Assembly (NCBI GenBank): GCA_963971575.1
Contig: OZ020616.1
Span: 58,262,907-58,326,906 of the forward strand
Length of the DNA stretch: 64,000 bases
From: Liopterus haemorrhoidalis
Taxonomy: Eukaryota; Arthropoda; Insecta; Coleoptera; Dytiscidae
Reading direction: 5' to 3'
Shown: positions 53,820 through 64,000 of the stretch, one piece after another
How the letters are laid out: every line of letters starts with the position of its first letter
Numbering within the stretch: position 1 is the stretch's first letter
Notes under the pieces: generated by a model
The model's database searches: none
The model's input: the letters and a program-made list of their open reading frames with translations, nothing else
What the model was told of the DNA's origin: nothing
Made by a program: the position numbers and the translations under genes

Positions 53820-54191
53820 TTAAACAAGAAACATCAAACTGGAAACACTTCGGAAATAGACATTACTCGCCTACGGATTGGACACACCCGCTTAACCCAT
53901 AAATACTTATTCGAAAAAAATATATCAAGAAGTCTTCGATCAGTGTAACGTGCCAATTACAGTTGAACACATCCTGTTACAGTGTATTAAATACAGTGCT
54001 CAGAGACAACAGTGTAAGATACAGGACCATCTACAGAAAGCTCTAGAAAACTCTTGACACAGTAAAAAATGTTTTGAATTATGTAAAAACCACTAATTTA
54101 TATAACCAATTATAAATGTATCATTATGCACATTATGTAATACTATTGGACTTGGGCACTAATAGACTTGTAACTGGTGCCGTTAAACTTA

Positions 54192-54370
54192 AAAAAAAAG
54201 ATTTTAAACAATAGGTTATAAAAGAAATGTACGGTACGCCGCTCATGTACAGCTTCATAAACATATGTTGTTCGCTCATGCGCAAAAATGACGCACAAAA
54301 TTCAGTCTCAGGATTAAAATTGTATACATAATAAAATAAAAAGAGTACATTTCATGGTCAATCAATATTA
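54192..54370 (-). repeat. Interspersed repeat X, copy 2
   Basis: AAACAATAGGTTATAAAAGA…GCTCATGCGCAAAAATG…; inverse of 34205-34400 with divergence. Confidence 0.65.
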
Positions 54371-54593
54371 ATCGTTAGTTTGCACTAGTGTAGAAAAGAA
54401 TTCCATTATCTAACTGAAATGATTTAGATGATTTGAAGTAAGTCTGTTTCCTAATGGCTGTATAAAAAATAATTCTCCACAAATTGGATTAAATTGATTG
54501 TTTTAGGGATGCCTGTCACGATTTAGTCCATAGTTTGTGTCTAGGTTCTCTCTTGTCGCTAATAATAAAATGCAAATACGGTTTTAGAGGAAG

Positions 54594-54660
54594 GTGTTAG
54601 TCGCAACCATAGCCTCATCGATATGCTGCGGAGGTCTGTGTTCGTACCCCGGAACAGACA
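54594..54660 (+). other. tRNA-like sequence
   Basis: A box-like TTAGTCGCAACC and B box TGTTCGTACCCC (54639-54650). Isolated, with no T-run close by. Confidence 0.4.
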
Positions 54661-55269
54661 GCTATAAATCCGACAACTCATTAAAATGACGTGCGAATAT
54701 GTTATTCAATTATGGAAAATTTTTAAAACTAGGCAAATGCAAGGAAATTTTTTTCAATGGCTGATAAAATGTTATAAAACTTCGATGTATACCGTGCGAA
54801 TGAAATAAGACATTAAATATTTATGTACAGTATATATGTTTTTCTATATTTTTGTTGTTTTTGTTGATTAAAATCATCAAAATGTGATGAAAAATACAGT
54901 TGTCAAAACATGAAAAATCTCCCAGATTTAAACTGAAATTCAGCTTGCCAATTTATCTATATCAGTCCAACACATTTTCTCTATTTCCCTTGGGGAGTAG
55001 AGTGAAGGGTAGTGACCCCAGTTCACCCCCTGTTTCTTGTTTTATTAGTTTTTTACGTTCCCTTCGGCTAACAAGCTGACCAGTGCCCCAGCATTCCTAG
55101 TAACATGCTGTAACGAATCTTTATTAAGAAACGCTTTTCAAGACGATAATTACAAAAAGAAAACTGATAATTAATATACGAAAAAGGTTCAAAATTGGAT
55201 TTCTTTCTAAACGTAACTGAAAAGCTACGGTAAAGACGTATTATACTCATCATAGTATATTAGCTGCCA
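54661..55269. other. Unassigned stretch
   Basis: No recognised gene. A 61-codon minus-strand frame at 55068 has no support. Confidence 0.35.
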
Positions 55270-57875
55270 TCATAACTGCAATCCTAAAATTTTGAAATTT
55301 TGGTCAAAAATTTTTTAACTCGGATTTTAGCCAAAATATAGTTTTAGGCTAATTTTGAGGTGAGGATTATGAAAAAAATATTTAAAAAAATCATGCTTTC
55401 ATAGTTTTTGAGTTAGAGCCGATCTGGATCATTTTTTTTGCCTATAATTCCAAAACTTTTGCCCAAACTTCAAAATGGACCAAATTTTATTGATCTATGA
55501 CCAAAAATACATATTTTTACCAATTTTCATTGAAATCAGAGACATTTTTTTTTTCTTGTAAATTAAGACTTTCGTAAGGGGTACCCCTTACGATTTTTTC
55601 GATTTTTGGCCATTTTCAAGGGTTTTGGATTACTGCCCGTACAAAACTTAATAATTGGGGTATTAAATCCCAATTTTTTTTATAGACTAAAAAATGTATG
55701 AGTATTTTAAAAATTCAAACCGCAGCATTCTATTCCTAACCATTTTTTAGTTAAAAAAAATCTAAAAATTTGAAGAAAAATGAAAAATTTTCAAAAAATT
55801 GTTTTGTTTTAAAATATAGTTACAAGTCAATTAGGACCTCAAGATTTCAAAAATTTCAACCGCATGTCTTTATCGCGTTTCGTTTTTGAGATACGTCCAT
55901 GCGAAGATGAGAATTTCTATAAATCAGCCATATTTAAATTTGTCATAATTTTAAAATGCGGAAAATGAATAAGAGCTCCAATTTTTTCTAGAGTAAATTA
56001 ATTACGAGAAATCCGAAAATTCTAACCTCGAGTCGTTTTCTCTAACCGTTTTCAAGTTACGATTTTTTTTAATTCACAAGTTTCACAAATAATGAAAACT
56101 ATGCCATTTAAAAAAATCGTCATAATCTCAAAACGCATTAAATGATTAAAGCCCCAATTTTTTCCTAGACTAAATAAAATACGAAGAATCCAAAAATTCT
56201 AACCTCGGGTCGTTTTCTCTAACCGTATTCGAGTTGTGATTTTTTTTTAATTCACAATTTTCACAATAATGTAAACTATACCATTTAAAAAAATCGTCAT
56301 AATCTCAAAACGCATTAAATGATTAAAGCCCCAATTTTTTCCTAGACTAAATAAAATACGAAGAATCCAAAAATTCTAACCTCGGGTCGTTTTCTCTAAC
56401 CGTATTCGAGTTGTGATTTTTTTTTAATTCACAATTTTCACAATAATGTAAACTATACCATTTAAAAAAATCGTCATAATCTCAAAACGCATTAAACGAT
56501 TAAAGCCCCAATTTTTTCCTAGACTAAATAAAATACGAAGAATCCAAAAATTCTAACCTCGGGTCGTTTTCTCTAACCGTATTCGAGTTGTGATTTTTTT
56601 TTAATTCACAATTTTCACAATAATGTAAACTATACCATTTAAAAAAATCGTCATAATCTCAAAACGCATTAAAGGATTAAAGCCCCAATTTTTTCCTACA
56701 CTAAATAAAATACGAAGAATCCAAAAATTCTAATCTCGGGTCGTTTTCTCTAACTGTTTTTGAGTTGTGATTTTTTTTAAATTCAGAATTATCACAAATA
56801 ATGTAAACTATACCATTTAAAAAAATCGTCATAATCTCAAAACGCATTAAACGATTAAAGCCCCAATTTTTTCCTAGACTAAATAAAATACGAAGAATCC
56901 AAAAATTCTAACCTCGGGTCGTTTTCTCTAACCGTATTCGAGTTGTGATTTTTTTTTAATTCACAATTTTCACAATAATGTAAACTATACCATTTAAAAA
57001 AATCGTCATAATCTCAAAACGCATTAAATGATTAAAGCCCCAATTTTTTCCTAGACTAAATAAAATACGAAGAATCCAAAAATTCTAACCTCGGGTCGTT
57101 TTCTCTAACCGTATTCGAGTTGTGATTTTTTTTTAATTCACAATTTTCACAATAATGTAAACTATACCATTTAAAAAAATCGTCATAATCTCAAAACGCA
57201 TTAAATGATTAAAGCCCCAATTTTTTCCTAGACTAAATAAAATACGAAGAATCCAAAAATTCTAACCTCGGGTCGTTTTCTCTAACCGTTTTCGAGTTGT
57301 GATTTTTTTTTAATTCACAATTTTCACAAATAATGTAAACTATACTATTTAAAAAAATCGTCATAATCTCAAAACGCATTAAACGATTAAAGTCCTAATT
57401 TTTTCCTAGACTAAATAAAATACGAAGAATCCAAAAATTCTAACCTCGAGTCGTTTTCTCTAACCGTTTTCGAGTTGTGATTTTTTTTTAATTCACAATT
57501 TTCACAAACAATGCAAACTATACCACTTAAAAAAATCGTCATAATCTCAAAACGCATTAAACGATTAAAGCCCCAATTTTTTCCTAGACTAAATAAAATA
57601 CGAAGAATCCAAAAATTCTAATCTCGGGTCGTTTTCTCTAACCGTTTTTAAGTTGTGATTTTATTCACAATTTTCACAAATAATGTAAATTATGCCATTA
57701 AAAAAACTGTCATAATATCAAAACGAATTAAACGATTAAAGCCTCAATTTTTTCCTGGACTAAATAAAATACGAAGAATCCAAAAATTCTATCCGGAGGT
57801 CGCCGTCGCTAACCGATTTTGAGTTCTGCGTTTTTTTAACTCACAATTTTCACAAATAATGTAAATTATACCATC
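55270..57875 (-). repeat. Satellite-bearing element H2: ~11 copies of a ~177-bp repeat
   Basis: CCATTTAAAAAAATCGTCAT recurs at 56104, 56281, 56459, 56635, 56813, 56990, 57167 (period 176-178). Inner copies are almost identical, outer ones more diverged, so the array has been homogenised recently. The unique flank 55270-55990 matches 41000-41720 inverted. The array is the inverse of H1. Confidence 0.95.
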
Positions 57876-58430
57876 GATAACACATAAAACGATTACTTTT
57901 TAGAAGGTGAATATAACCTAACTTTTTTGATATTTGTAAACAAGCAACTGACAACACAGCAAATTTATCAACTTCTACGTCATCTCATAATTACCCTGAA
58001 AGAACTTTAAGAAATACTTCAAAGCTATCTTATAAATATTAGAAACAATTAATTCACTTACAATAGTTATGTGTTTGGCTGATAACGTAAAATGTTAAAT
58101 TCGCGTGTAGATGTGTTTTAATAAACATATAAATTTAGTAATATATTAATTTCGATATCATTTTAATTATGATTTTCTTTTGTAAATATTTTTATTGGAT
58201 TTTTGCGTGGTAGAAACCATAGGTGTCGTTGCAAACTAATATTTCTACTTTGATAAAAACTATAAGTTTTAGACTCGTGATTATATCGGATAGAACACGA
58301 TACAGCTGACATGAAAACGTCTAGTTTTCCAACTTGAAAAATGTGGAAATCACGAAGCAATACAAATGAAATAGCTATAGCGTGGCTAGAAATAGGACGC
58401 TGGAATTACATAATTATAGGAGAAGTAGAA
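57876..58430. other. Unassigned stretch
   Basis: Probably includes the decayed left part of the mariner that follows. No left terminal repeat found. Confidence 0.35.
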
Positions 58431-58437
58431 AAGTGTT

Positions 58438-59244
58438 TTGCGGTCCATGTTGGAGCAAAATCCACATCTAACAACTAGAGAAATTGCAAAAGAGTTCGGC
58501 ATCCATCATACAACTGCTGGTGACAACATTAAATCTCTTGGTTTTGTCTTAAAGCAAAGCATTTGGGTCCCCCATGAATTGACCCAAAAGAATTTATCAG
58601 ATCGTGTAAGAATATGCTCATCACATCTCATTAGACACTATGTGGAGCCGTTTCTGGACAGGCTGATTACTGGAGATGAAAAGTGGATTCTTTACGAGAA
58701 TATTTAAGAAAAGAAAAGCTTACTGCAAACCTGGAACATCGTCAGCAACTCTTGCAAAACCAAATATTCATAAAAAAAAGTAATGCTTTGTTTGTGGTGG
58801 GATAGAAAAGGTCCAGTGTATTACGAGCTGCTAAAACAGAGGCAAACTGTCACTGCGGATCTGTACTGCAACCAACTCGATAAATTGCATGCAGCTATCA
58901 AGCAAAGAAGGCCAGTATTAGCGTCCAGAAAAGGAATCGTGTTGCATCAAGATAACGCTAAACCGCATACCGCAATGGTGACACAACAAAAACTTAGTAC
59001 GTTTGGATGGGAAGTTCTTAGTCAACCACCATATTCACCTGATATTGCACCATCAGATTACCTATTCAGATCTCTGCCAAATTATCTAACAGGAAAAAAA
59101 AATAATTCTTTTGAAAGTGTTTCTAAGGCAGTTTCTGACTATTTTCATTCCAAGGACGAGAACTTTTACAGAAGAGAAATTGATAGGTTACCTGAAAGAT
59201 GGCAACAAGTTGTTACAAATAATGGAAATTATATCATTGAATAA
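58438..59244 (+). pseudogene. DD34D mariner transposase, frameshifted
   Basis: First part: LEQNPHLTTREIAKEFGIHH, WVPHELTQKNLSDRVRICSS, FLDRLITGDEKWILYEN (first catalytic Asp in TGDEKW). Then a region readable only in another frame (KAYCKPGTSSATLAKPNIHKK). Then MLCLWWDRKGPVYYELLKQR, LHQDNAKPHTA (second Asp), YSPDIAPSDYLFRSL (third Asp) to NNGNYIIE and stop. I count 34 residues between the second and third Asp, the mariner DD34D spacing. The N-terminal helix-turn-helix is incomplete. Two frame changes inactivate it. TTAGGTTGGAGGGAAAG, read on the minus strand at 59318-59302, is the right terminal repeat next to TA. Confidence 0.92.
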
Positions 59245-59292
59245 TATTATACATATACTTTTTTAAATATCTTAAAATATTTTTATTTAAAT

Positions 59293-59318
59293 ACGACAGA
59301 ACTTTCCCTCCAACCTAA
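59293..59318 (-). repeat. Mariner right terminal inverted repeat
   Basis: The minus strand reads TTAGGTTGGAGGGAAAGTTC next to TA, a typical mariner terminus. No left counterpart was found. Confidence 0.75.
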
Positions 59319-59573
59319 TAGAATAGAAAGATCGCAGTACAACAACAAATACCAAGATATCAAGACAACAGGAACCCCCAGATACCTAACTGATAACCTA
59401 AAAAATAAATTACAGGTTCATTTTGAACCTCCCTAGCATCAACCGAAATAACAAGGTCTGTGAGTAAAAATTCAGATAGTGCATAAATATTTAATATAGC
59501 CATAACAACCCCACTAAATGTACCATAAATCGTACATTTACCCCAATTCCTGTATAATTACTTCTCCATCCAA

Positions 59574-59756
59574 TTGTTGGAACACGACACTGCAGGTACA
59601 GACGTACAGACATGGCCAGAGGGTCTCGCCAACTACACCAACTATTCGGTAATTGTAACAAGGCTGAACCTGTTATCTGATGAACCGGGCAACGTGCCGT
59701 TCGCAATTCGCAACTCTCCGCCAACCGGAAATAACATTCACAACCGTACTTGTTAA
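59574..59756 (+). CDS. Possible fibronectin type III-like exon fragment
   Basis: A 60-codon frame whose middle, EGLANYTNYSVIVTRLNLLS then DEPGNVPFAIRNSPPTG, looks like the end of a fibronectin type III domain (L.NYT.Y.V.V / PP). It has a higher GC content than its surroundings and ends in a stop shortly after. It could be a real exon of an unknown surface protein, a captured gene fragment, or chance. No splice sites were settled. Confidence 0.25.
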   Translation: MLEHDTAGTDVQTWPEGLANYTNYSVIVTRLNLLSDEPGNVPFAIRNSPPTGNNIHNRTC

Positions 59757-59875
59757 GACTTTTAGTTTCGTACCGTTTCGATTAAGTTACAAAGTTAAAG
59801 AGAAGTTGTTATTTTTTAAGGGCTCTTCTTTAGTTCGTAACTGAATTACTAGTTCCTACAAATATACAATCAGAA

Positions 59876-60748
59876 TAGGGGATACGCATAAAATTTATAT
59901 TTCCTTAAAACTACATTTTTTTGATATTTTAATGTTAGTTATGTCACCTAACATAACAAAAATCACATTTTAATTAATATTATAGCCAAATTTTTTAATT
60001 AAAATATTGTAAATTTGAAATAAGCCGACCACGCCTCGAAGGTTGCCGAGTAGATACGACTGAGACTGTAAGGGTTTGACGTCACAGATACAGACAAAAC
60101 ATAATGTTTACGTGTTTATATTGTATTGTTTGAGAGTTTTGTATTTGTTTTTAAACAATTTTTCACGCATTTATTATTAAAATAATTTATAAAATATATG
60201 TACTCACATTAAAATGGTCTTCACAAACATAAAGTTTACTTTATTCTGAAATATCGGTTTTATTTCGCCTCATAGCTTTTCTGTTGTTTTTCGTCATCAG
60301 GTAATGATATAAATTATTTTTTTTGGATTTCTAATTGAACTATTTGTGCACATTGGTACTAAACAATATTTTCGACTATGTTTCGAAGTACTGGGGCCTG
60401 GATCTTCCATATTTTATATATTTTAATATAAAATTTAATTCGGTAAACATGTATAAATTGTTTTTATAGAATTAAACTTTATTTTAATTAAAATCACTCT
60501 AACTTTACATAACCTATAAAAGTTATACAAACAAATAAGTTCGCAAAAGACTATGTACGCTGGGTAGACTAGTAGTGTCATGTGTCAGTTAGAAGGGTAT
60601 GACGTCACACGTCGTTTTCGCGCGCTACATATATTTATGATTTTTTTAAGCCTTCAAATTAAAAAAAAAATTAAAAACTGTTTTTTATGTTTATATGCAA
60701 CAAGAGGAATATAATAAAAAAATTTTAAAAAATCATGCCTATCCCCTA
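59876..60748 (-). mobile_element. Family B copy 3 with THAP exon
   Basis: TAGGGGATACGCATAAAATT to ATGCCTATCCCCTA; closely related to copy 2 but inverted. The THAP exon lies on the minus strand at 60410-60195. Confidence 0.9.
60195..60410 (-). pseudogene. THAP zinc-finger exon, reverse copy
   Basis: Starts ATGGAAGATCCAGGCCCCAG and reads YCLVPMCT… to VCEDHFNV, followed by GTGAGT, as in copy 2. Decay differs slightly from copy 2 (e.g. ATAAAGTAA for AAAAAGTAA). Ligand residues are present; the frame is broken. Confidence 0.8.
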
Positions 60749-61309
60749 TTATATTAACAACTACAGTGAATATCGTTTATAGCGACATATGACATACCGG
60801 TTTTTGCGACAAAATTTCACAAAGTCCCAGAAACATACGAGGTGTGTAAATTAAGTAACCATACAACATAGCGTTTGATCTGGCAACATTTAAGACGCGG
60901 GACTTTGAGGAGCGGCAGGCGAACATGTGATACGCCTTCAGTACGACTTTGAACTCACTAGAATAATTTTGTTGTAGCGATTTTTTTCATGAAACAGTTT
61001 TTTCTAGTGCGTTAAATTTTTTTTTTAGACTAAACTACAGAGAAACCAAAAATTCTAATCGGAGGTCGCTATCTCTAACCGTTTTTTGAGTTGTGCTTTT
61101 TTTAGTTTATAATTTTCACGTATAATGTAAATTTTGCCATTAAAAAAGTATATAAAACAAAAGTATAGCATAAGTCAATAATAAGGGAGATATTTTTAGT
61201 TTTTTAATAAACCGTTTTAACCCCAAAACACACCACCTAAATTTTTGAGATGCCTTATAGCCTATGTTCGAATCCTGGTTTCACTCTATCATCATACCAA
61301 ATCATGGTT
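60749..61309 (-). repeat. Unassigned, then a single relic of the 177-bp satellite element
   Basis: 61020-61150 (AATTCTAATCGGAGGTCGC…) is one diverged satellite unit. 61215-61309 matches the fragment at 38380-38600. A tentative third H copy, disrupted by the piggyBac relic. Confidence 0.6.
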
Positions 61310-61313
61310 TTAA

Positions 61314-61830
61314 CCCTTTACTGCATGAATTTTTATTTTTGAAATAATTCATGAGCATTAGGAATTGGTTCTTATTGATAGAAAAATTTATTAAAAAAAT
61401 ATATTTAAAATATTAATTATTATTTTTATGAAAAAATAATAATTAAAATAATAATTTAGGGTTTGTGCCATACATGGAACATTATGATTCTACATTATGT
61501 TACAAAAGAAAATGATTCCGTATTATTTGTTCATCAATTGCTAGGTGTTCTTCATTAGGGATTAAAAGCAGTCGCCCTCGAATTTTTGAAAGAAAAGGTC
61601 GTATCTTCTATTTGTCCTTTCTCAATAAATTCAGAGTTATCGTTGAAGTGCAAATTCCGCTTGATATCTTCAAATCTATTGCAGCCCATTACTTGAGATA
61701 CTGCAGGATCCATTGCTGTGTATGTGGCATATATGAACATTCATGAAGTAATGTTCTGATTCAGTTTTAAAAGTAAGTTAAAAAATAAAAATCGGAATGT
61801 GCCATAAATGGCACACTATGCGGTAAAGGG
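61314..61830 (-). mobile_element. piggyBac-type relic with TTAA duplications
   Basis: CCCTTTACTGCATGAA … TATGCGGTAAAGGG between TTAA at 61310-61313 and 61831-61834. An internal TGCCATA.ATGG motif occurs near both ends. It encodes a transposase fragment at 61555-61740 (minus). Internally deleted. Confidence 0.92.
61555..61740 (-). pseudogene. piggyBac transposase fragment
   Basis: The minus strand reads AVSQVMGCNRFEDIKRNLHF then NDNSEFIEKG, the N-terminal part of the piggyBac DDE domain (…MS.NRFE.I.R.LHFNDN…). About 60 codons remain; the catalytic Asp residues and C-terminal Cys-rich finger are missing. Together with TTAA duplications the family call is firm. Confidence 0.88.
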
Positions 61831-61913
61831 TTAATTTGTTTTTAGTGTGTTGTAATGTTTTAAGTTATATATTATTAGTGTTTATTTATTAGTATTAAGT
61901 TATTAGTGTTAAA

Positions 61914-62134
61914 ATGACTGGAACAATATGTAGTGTTGCTACTTGCAAGTCTAACTCTGTGAAAGCGAAAAAAAGTGGAGAACAAAATTTTTTTTTTCGC
62001 GTTTCTAAAGGATAGAAAAATTATAAATGAATTGATACGAAGATGCCTCAGAAAGGATCGTTTTCACCCAGAAAACAAAAAAAATTGTAGTAAACATTTT
62101 AAACATGAAGAACAAATAAGATTTGTTTTCTTAT
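61914..62134 (+). pseudogene. THAP zinc-finger exon, third type
   Basis: ATG then TGTICSVATCKSNSVKAKKS, FFFRVSK, and after a frameshift RKIINELIRRCLRKDRFHPE, NCSKHFKHEEQ. C-x4-C and CSKHF are THAP ligands. Different in sequence from the two other THAP types in the window. No downstream transposase seen. Confidence 0.65.
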
Positions 62135-62204
62135 AAACAATTGTTATTGTATGGTATAGTTTTTTCTGTTAAGATAGTTCTGTTTAAATGAAATATTTTA
62201 AATT

Positions 62205-62345
62205 TTTTAGTACCAGTTTTAACCCAGAAACACCCCCTAAGAAAGAAAATTTTGAGATACCATGCCTATATTTGATCCACGTTCTTACTCTATTGTACCA
62301 AATTTCGTTAAAATACGTCCAACCGTTTTTAAAAATTGATATAAC
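62205..62345 (+). repeat. Fragment related to the satellite-element flank
   Basis: ACCAGTTTTAACCCAGAAAC…GTACCAAATTTCGTTAAAAT resembles 61215-61300 and 38390-38600. Confidence 0.5.
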
Positions 62346-63300
62346 CTCAAATTATATTAATTACTATATTATTATAGCAATTTGTTTTTCTATTTTTATT
62401 TAAATATTCCTAAAATTATATTTGTATTCGATTTTATTGTTATTTATTAACTGTAATACACTGTCTCGAAAAAAATATCTATTATGAATATAGTCAATAA
62501 AAATATTTAAAAACATGCAACATGTATATTTTGTATGGTAGTTTGAACTAAGCCGATATGTGACATATTCCCTCTCACGCTCTGATTGGTCAGAAGTTAT
62601 GAGACAACCTTTACTTTAATAATCTTGGTGCTCAGCTACCAAATAACATCTGTACATTTGTGTACATGCCTTTGACATCATTCTCTTTATAAAAGAAAAC
62701 CCCGAGTGTACGTAGTATCTTGTTTTACATTAACTAATTGAACTTTAAACTGTAACTTCGTAAATATGTGTACGTTCTTGAAGGTCCTTTCTACTCCCAT
62801 ATCCGATACAGCATTAGAGAATCCTTTTACAGATTCCCGGAGTTTCAGCGAAATGTTCAGAGTAAATAAACGAAAAGCGACGAGAGTAGAATTCAATTTA
62901 ATAACAGAAACAGAAATTCAAAGTTATAAATAATAACAAAATGTCGTTATAACTTTCAACTGAACTGGATTATTAAATAACATTTTAATTAATTGTTTTA
63001 TGGATTAAATTCTAATTCAAAAGGACAAGGACACTCGCTAAAATACAAATCTTAATTTTGCAAACATTCAAAATTAGACTTATGGATTCAGACGATTATA
63101 TATAAAGTTCGAGGCTCTATTTGTGCATATTCTTAGCATTTTTACTTTGTTAGCTTTAATATAATTTGCTTGGACCATTTTGACCATTTTTAGAATTTTT
63201 ATGTCTGTGTGTCTGACTGTTCAAGCAAAACTCAAAAACTTCTAATCGGATTTCCATAATATTTTTGTTTCACTCTTATCCAAGACTTAATCAAGTTTTT
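62346..63300. other. Unassigned; TATA-like promoter motif and short frame
   Basis: GATTGGTCAG at 62583 (inverted CCAAT) and TATAAAAG at ~62688. Downstream a 55-codon frame from 62767 (MCTFLKVLSTPISDTALENP…) is unrecognised; …FTDSRSFSEMFRVNK is faintly like Harbinger-type transposase leaders. Not called as a gene. Confidence 0.3.
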
Positions 63301-63316
63301 TTTTATGTGCGTACCT

Positions 63317-63580
63317 CGGTTAACTAATTCCTGCTTTAATGAAATATTTTGTAAATTTGCTATTAAACAACATATATCCATCTGTATATCCGTCATTCTG
63401 TTTGTCTCTTATGTAAGAGCCAACCCAGGTTATTTTTTGTGTGTATCTCGGTTAATGAATTCCTGATTTAATGAAATATTTTGTAAATCTGCTATTAAAC
63501 AACAAATATCCTTCTGTATATCCGTCAGTATGTTTATCTCTTATGTAAGACCCAATCAAGGGTAGTTTTTACGGGTTTAC
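63317..63580 (+). repeat. Tandem duplication, ~132-bp unit, two copies
   Basis: CGGTTAACTAATTCCTGCTT (63317) and CGGTTAATGAATTCCTGATT (63449), both followed by AATGAAATATTTTGTAAAT and CTGTATATCCGTCA. Diverged a few percent. Confidence 0.88.
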
Positions 63581-64000
63581 CCCGCTATTTTTACCCCGAA
63601 AAATTATTTTGTTTCGATTATTTTTCTCCCGTAACTATTATAAGAATGGCATCAGATATTTTTGATGAAAAATATAAATAATTTGATACAACAGCTTCCC
63701 CAAAATTTAAATCACAATTAATTTGGACATTAACGATCGTTTAAACAAGCAATATCCCGTAGTCCAGCAGACAGGACATGGTCTGGGGAAATTTAAATTT
63801 ACTACTGTCAGCAAATGCACATTCCACCAGGACCCTTTGTTCTAGACCGACGCAGCGTCCCGACGCTCTCCATAATGGGACCGTGTTATGCACTATGTGG
63901 ACGCGTTACCTAACTCATAAACTACACTCGCCTTCCAACTATTGAGCTACAGTTTTTTATCCAAGAGAGATATTTCAAAAAAGTTTAAAAGAAAAATGAC
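63581..64000. other. Unassigned window end
   Basis: No gene or repeat recognised; slightly GC-richer at 63760-63920. Confidence 0.35.

Larger units (their letters stand above)
52600..54201 (+). pseudogene. LINE RNase H/C-terminal remnant split by family B copy 2
   Basis: Left part: VICTDSLRS…, then IPSHVGIMG, and after a one-base loss NEKADQAAREADI, a LINE RNase H signature (W(I/V)PSHVGI.GNEKAD). Right part (from 53820): DITRLRIGHTRLTHKYLFEK, then after a shift CNVPITVEHILLQCIKYSAQ, the Cys/His-containing tail of RNase H-bearing LINEs. It ends with GGTGCCGTTAAACTTAAAAAAAA. The family B element 52942-53819 sits between. Frameshifts make it non-functional. Confidence 0.82.

Noticed and set aside
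55990..57875. CRISPR-like or gene-cluster reading of the 177-bp repeats
   Set aside because: Whole 177-bp units repeat head to tail without spacers or coding capacity; this is a satellite array.
62767..62931. Harbinger transposase leader
   Set aside because: Resemblance is limited to a few residues and no DDE domain follows.

Overview
The window is AT-rich, intron-dominated animal DNA, almost certainly from an insect with a large transposon-filled genome. A beetle would fit, but I cannot prove the order from sequence alone. The only host gene I can support is Liprin-alpha (PPFIA family, synaptic active-zone scaffold) on the minus strand. Eight consecutive coding exons lie between 17746 and 1, and the last continues past the left edge. 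All eight have GT/AG borders and matching phases, and together they give 499 codons of the N-terminal coiled-coil region. The exons for the first ~100 residues were not found, so 17.7-64 kb is either the long 5' intron or sequence upstream of the gene.

Nearly everything else is layered repeats. Several families recur. Family A (six main copies) has inverted ends, an internal TCTG microsatellite, a terminal hairpin and, in five copies, a tRNA-like cassette. Family P (five copies) has a TCTG/TCCG microsatellite in the middle. Family B and a relative end in TAGGGGA and carry broken THAP zinc-finger exons. Family C is a 407-bp TA-flanked MITE. Families D, E, F, I, J, K, Q, R, S, T, U/V, W and Y are further inverted-repeat elements. 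There are also hAT-like, piggyBac, Tc1, DD34D mariner and DD41D (rosa-type) remnants, and a tRNA-Ser-like SINE.

Layout. 1-17.7 kb: Liprin-alpha exons in introns packed with MITEs. 17.9-20.3 kb: a P copy holding three other elements, one carrying a conserved transposon-associated exon. 20.3-44.5 kb: repeats, minisatellites and short unique stretches. 44.9-49.0 kb: a nearly complete CR1-group LINE (minus strand) whose ORF1 (SGNH esterase) and ORF2 (endonuclease-RT) share one frame and are separated by a single TGA. 49-54.7 kb: LINE fragments, A and B elements and tRNA-like sequences. 40.0-41.7 and 55.3-57.9 kb: two arrays of a ~177-bp satellite in opposite orientation. 58.4-64 kb: mariner, B, piggyBac and THAP relics and unresolved sequence.

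The most notable structure is the tRNA-like cassette of family A. It sits at one fixed internal position, but its sequence differs in every copy while the B box, usually a recognisable A box, and downstream T-runs persist. Similar cassettes occur in at least four other repeats here. This looks like a recurrent Pol III-type module in otherwise DNA-transposon-like repeats. It is a hypothesis from reading the sequence, not a tested fact.
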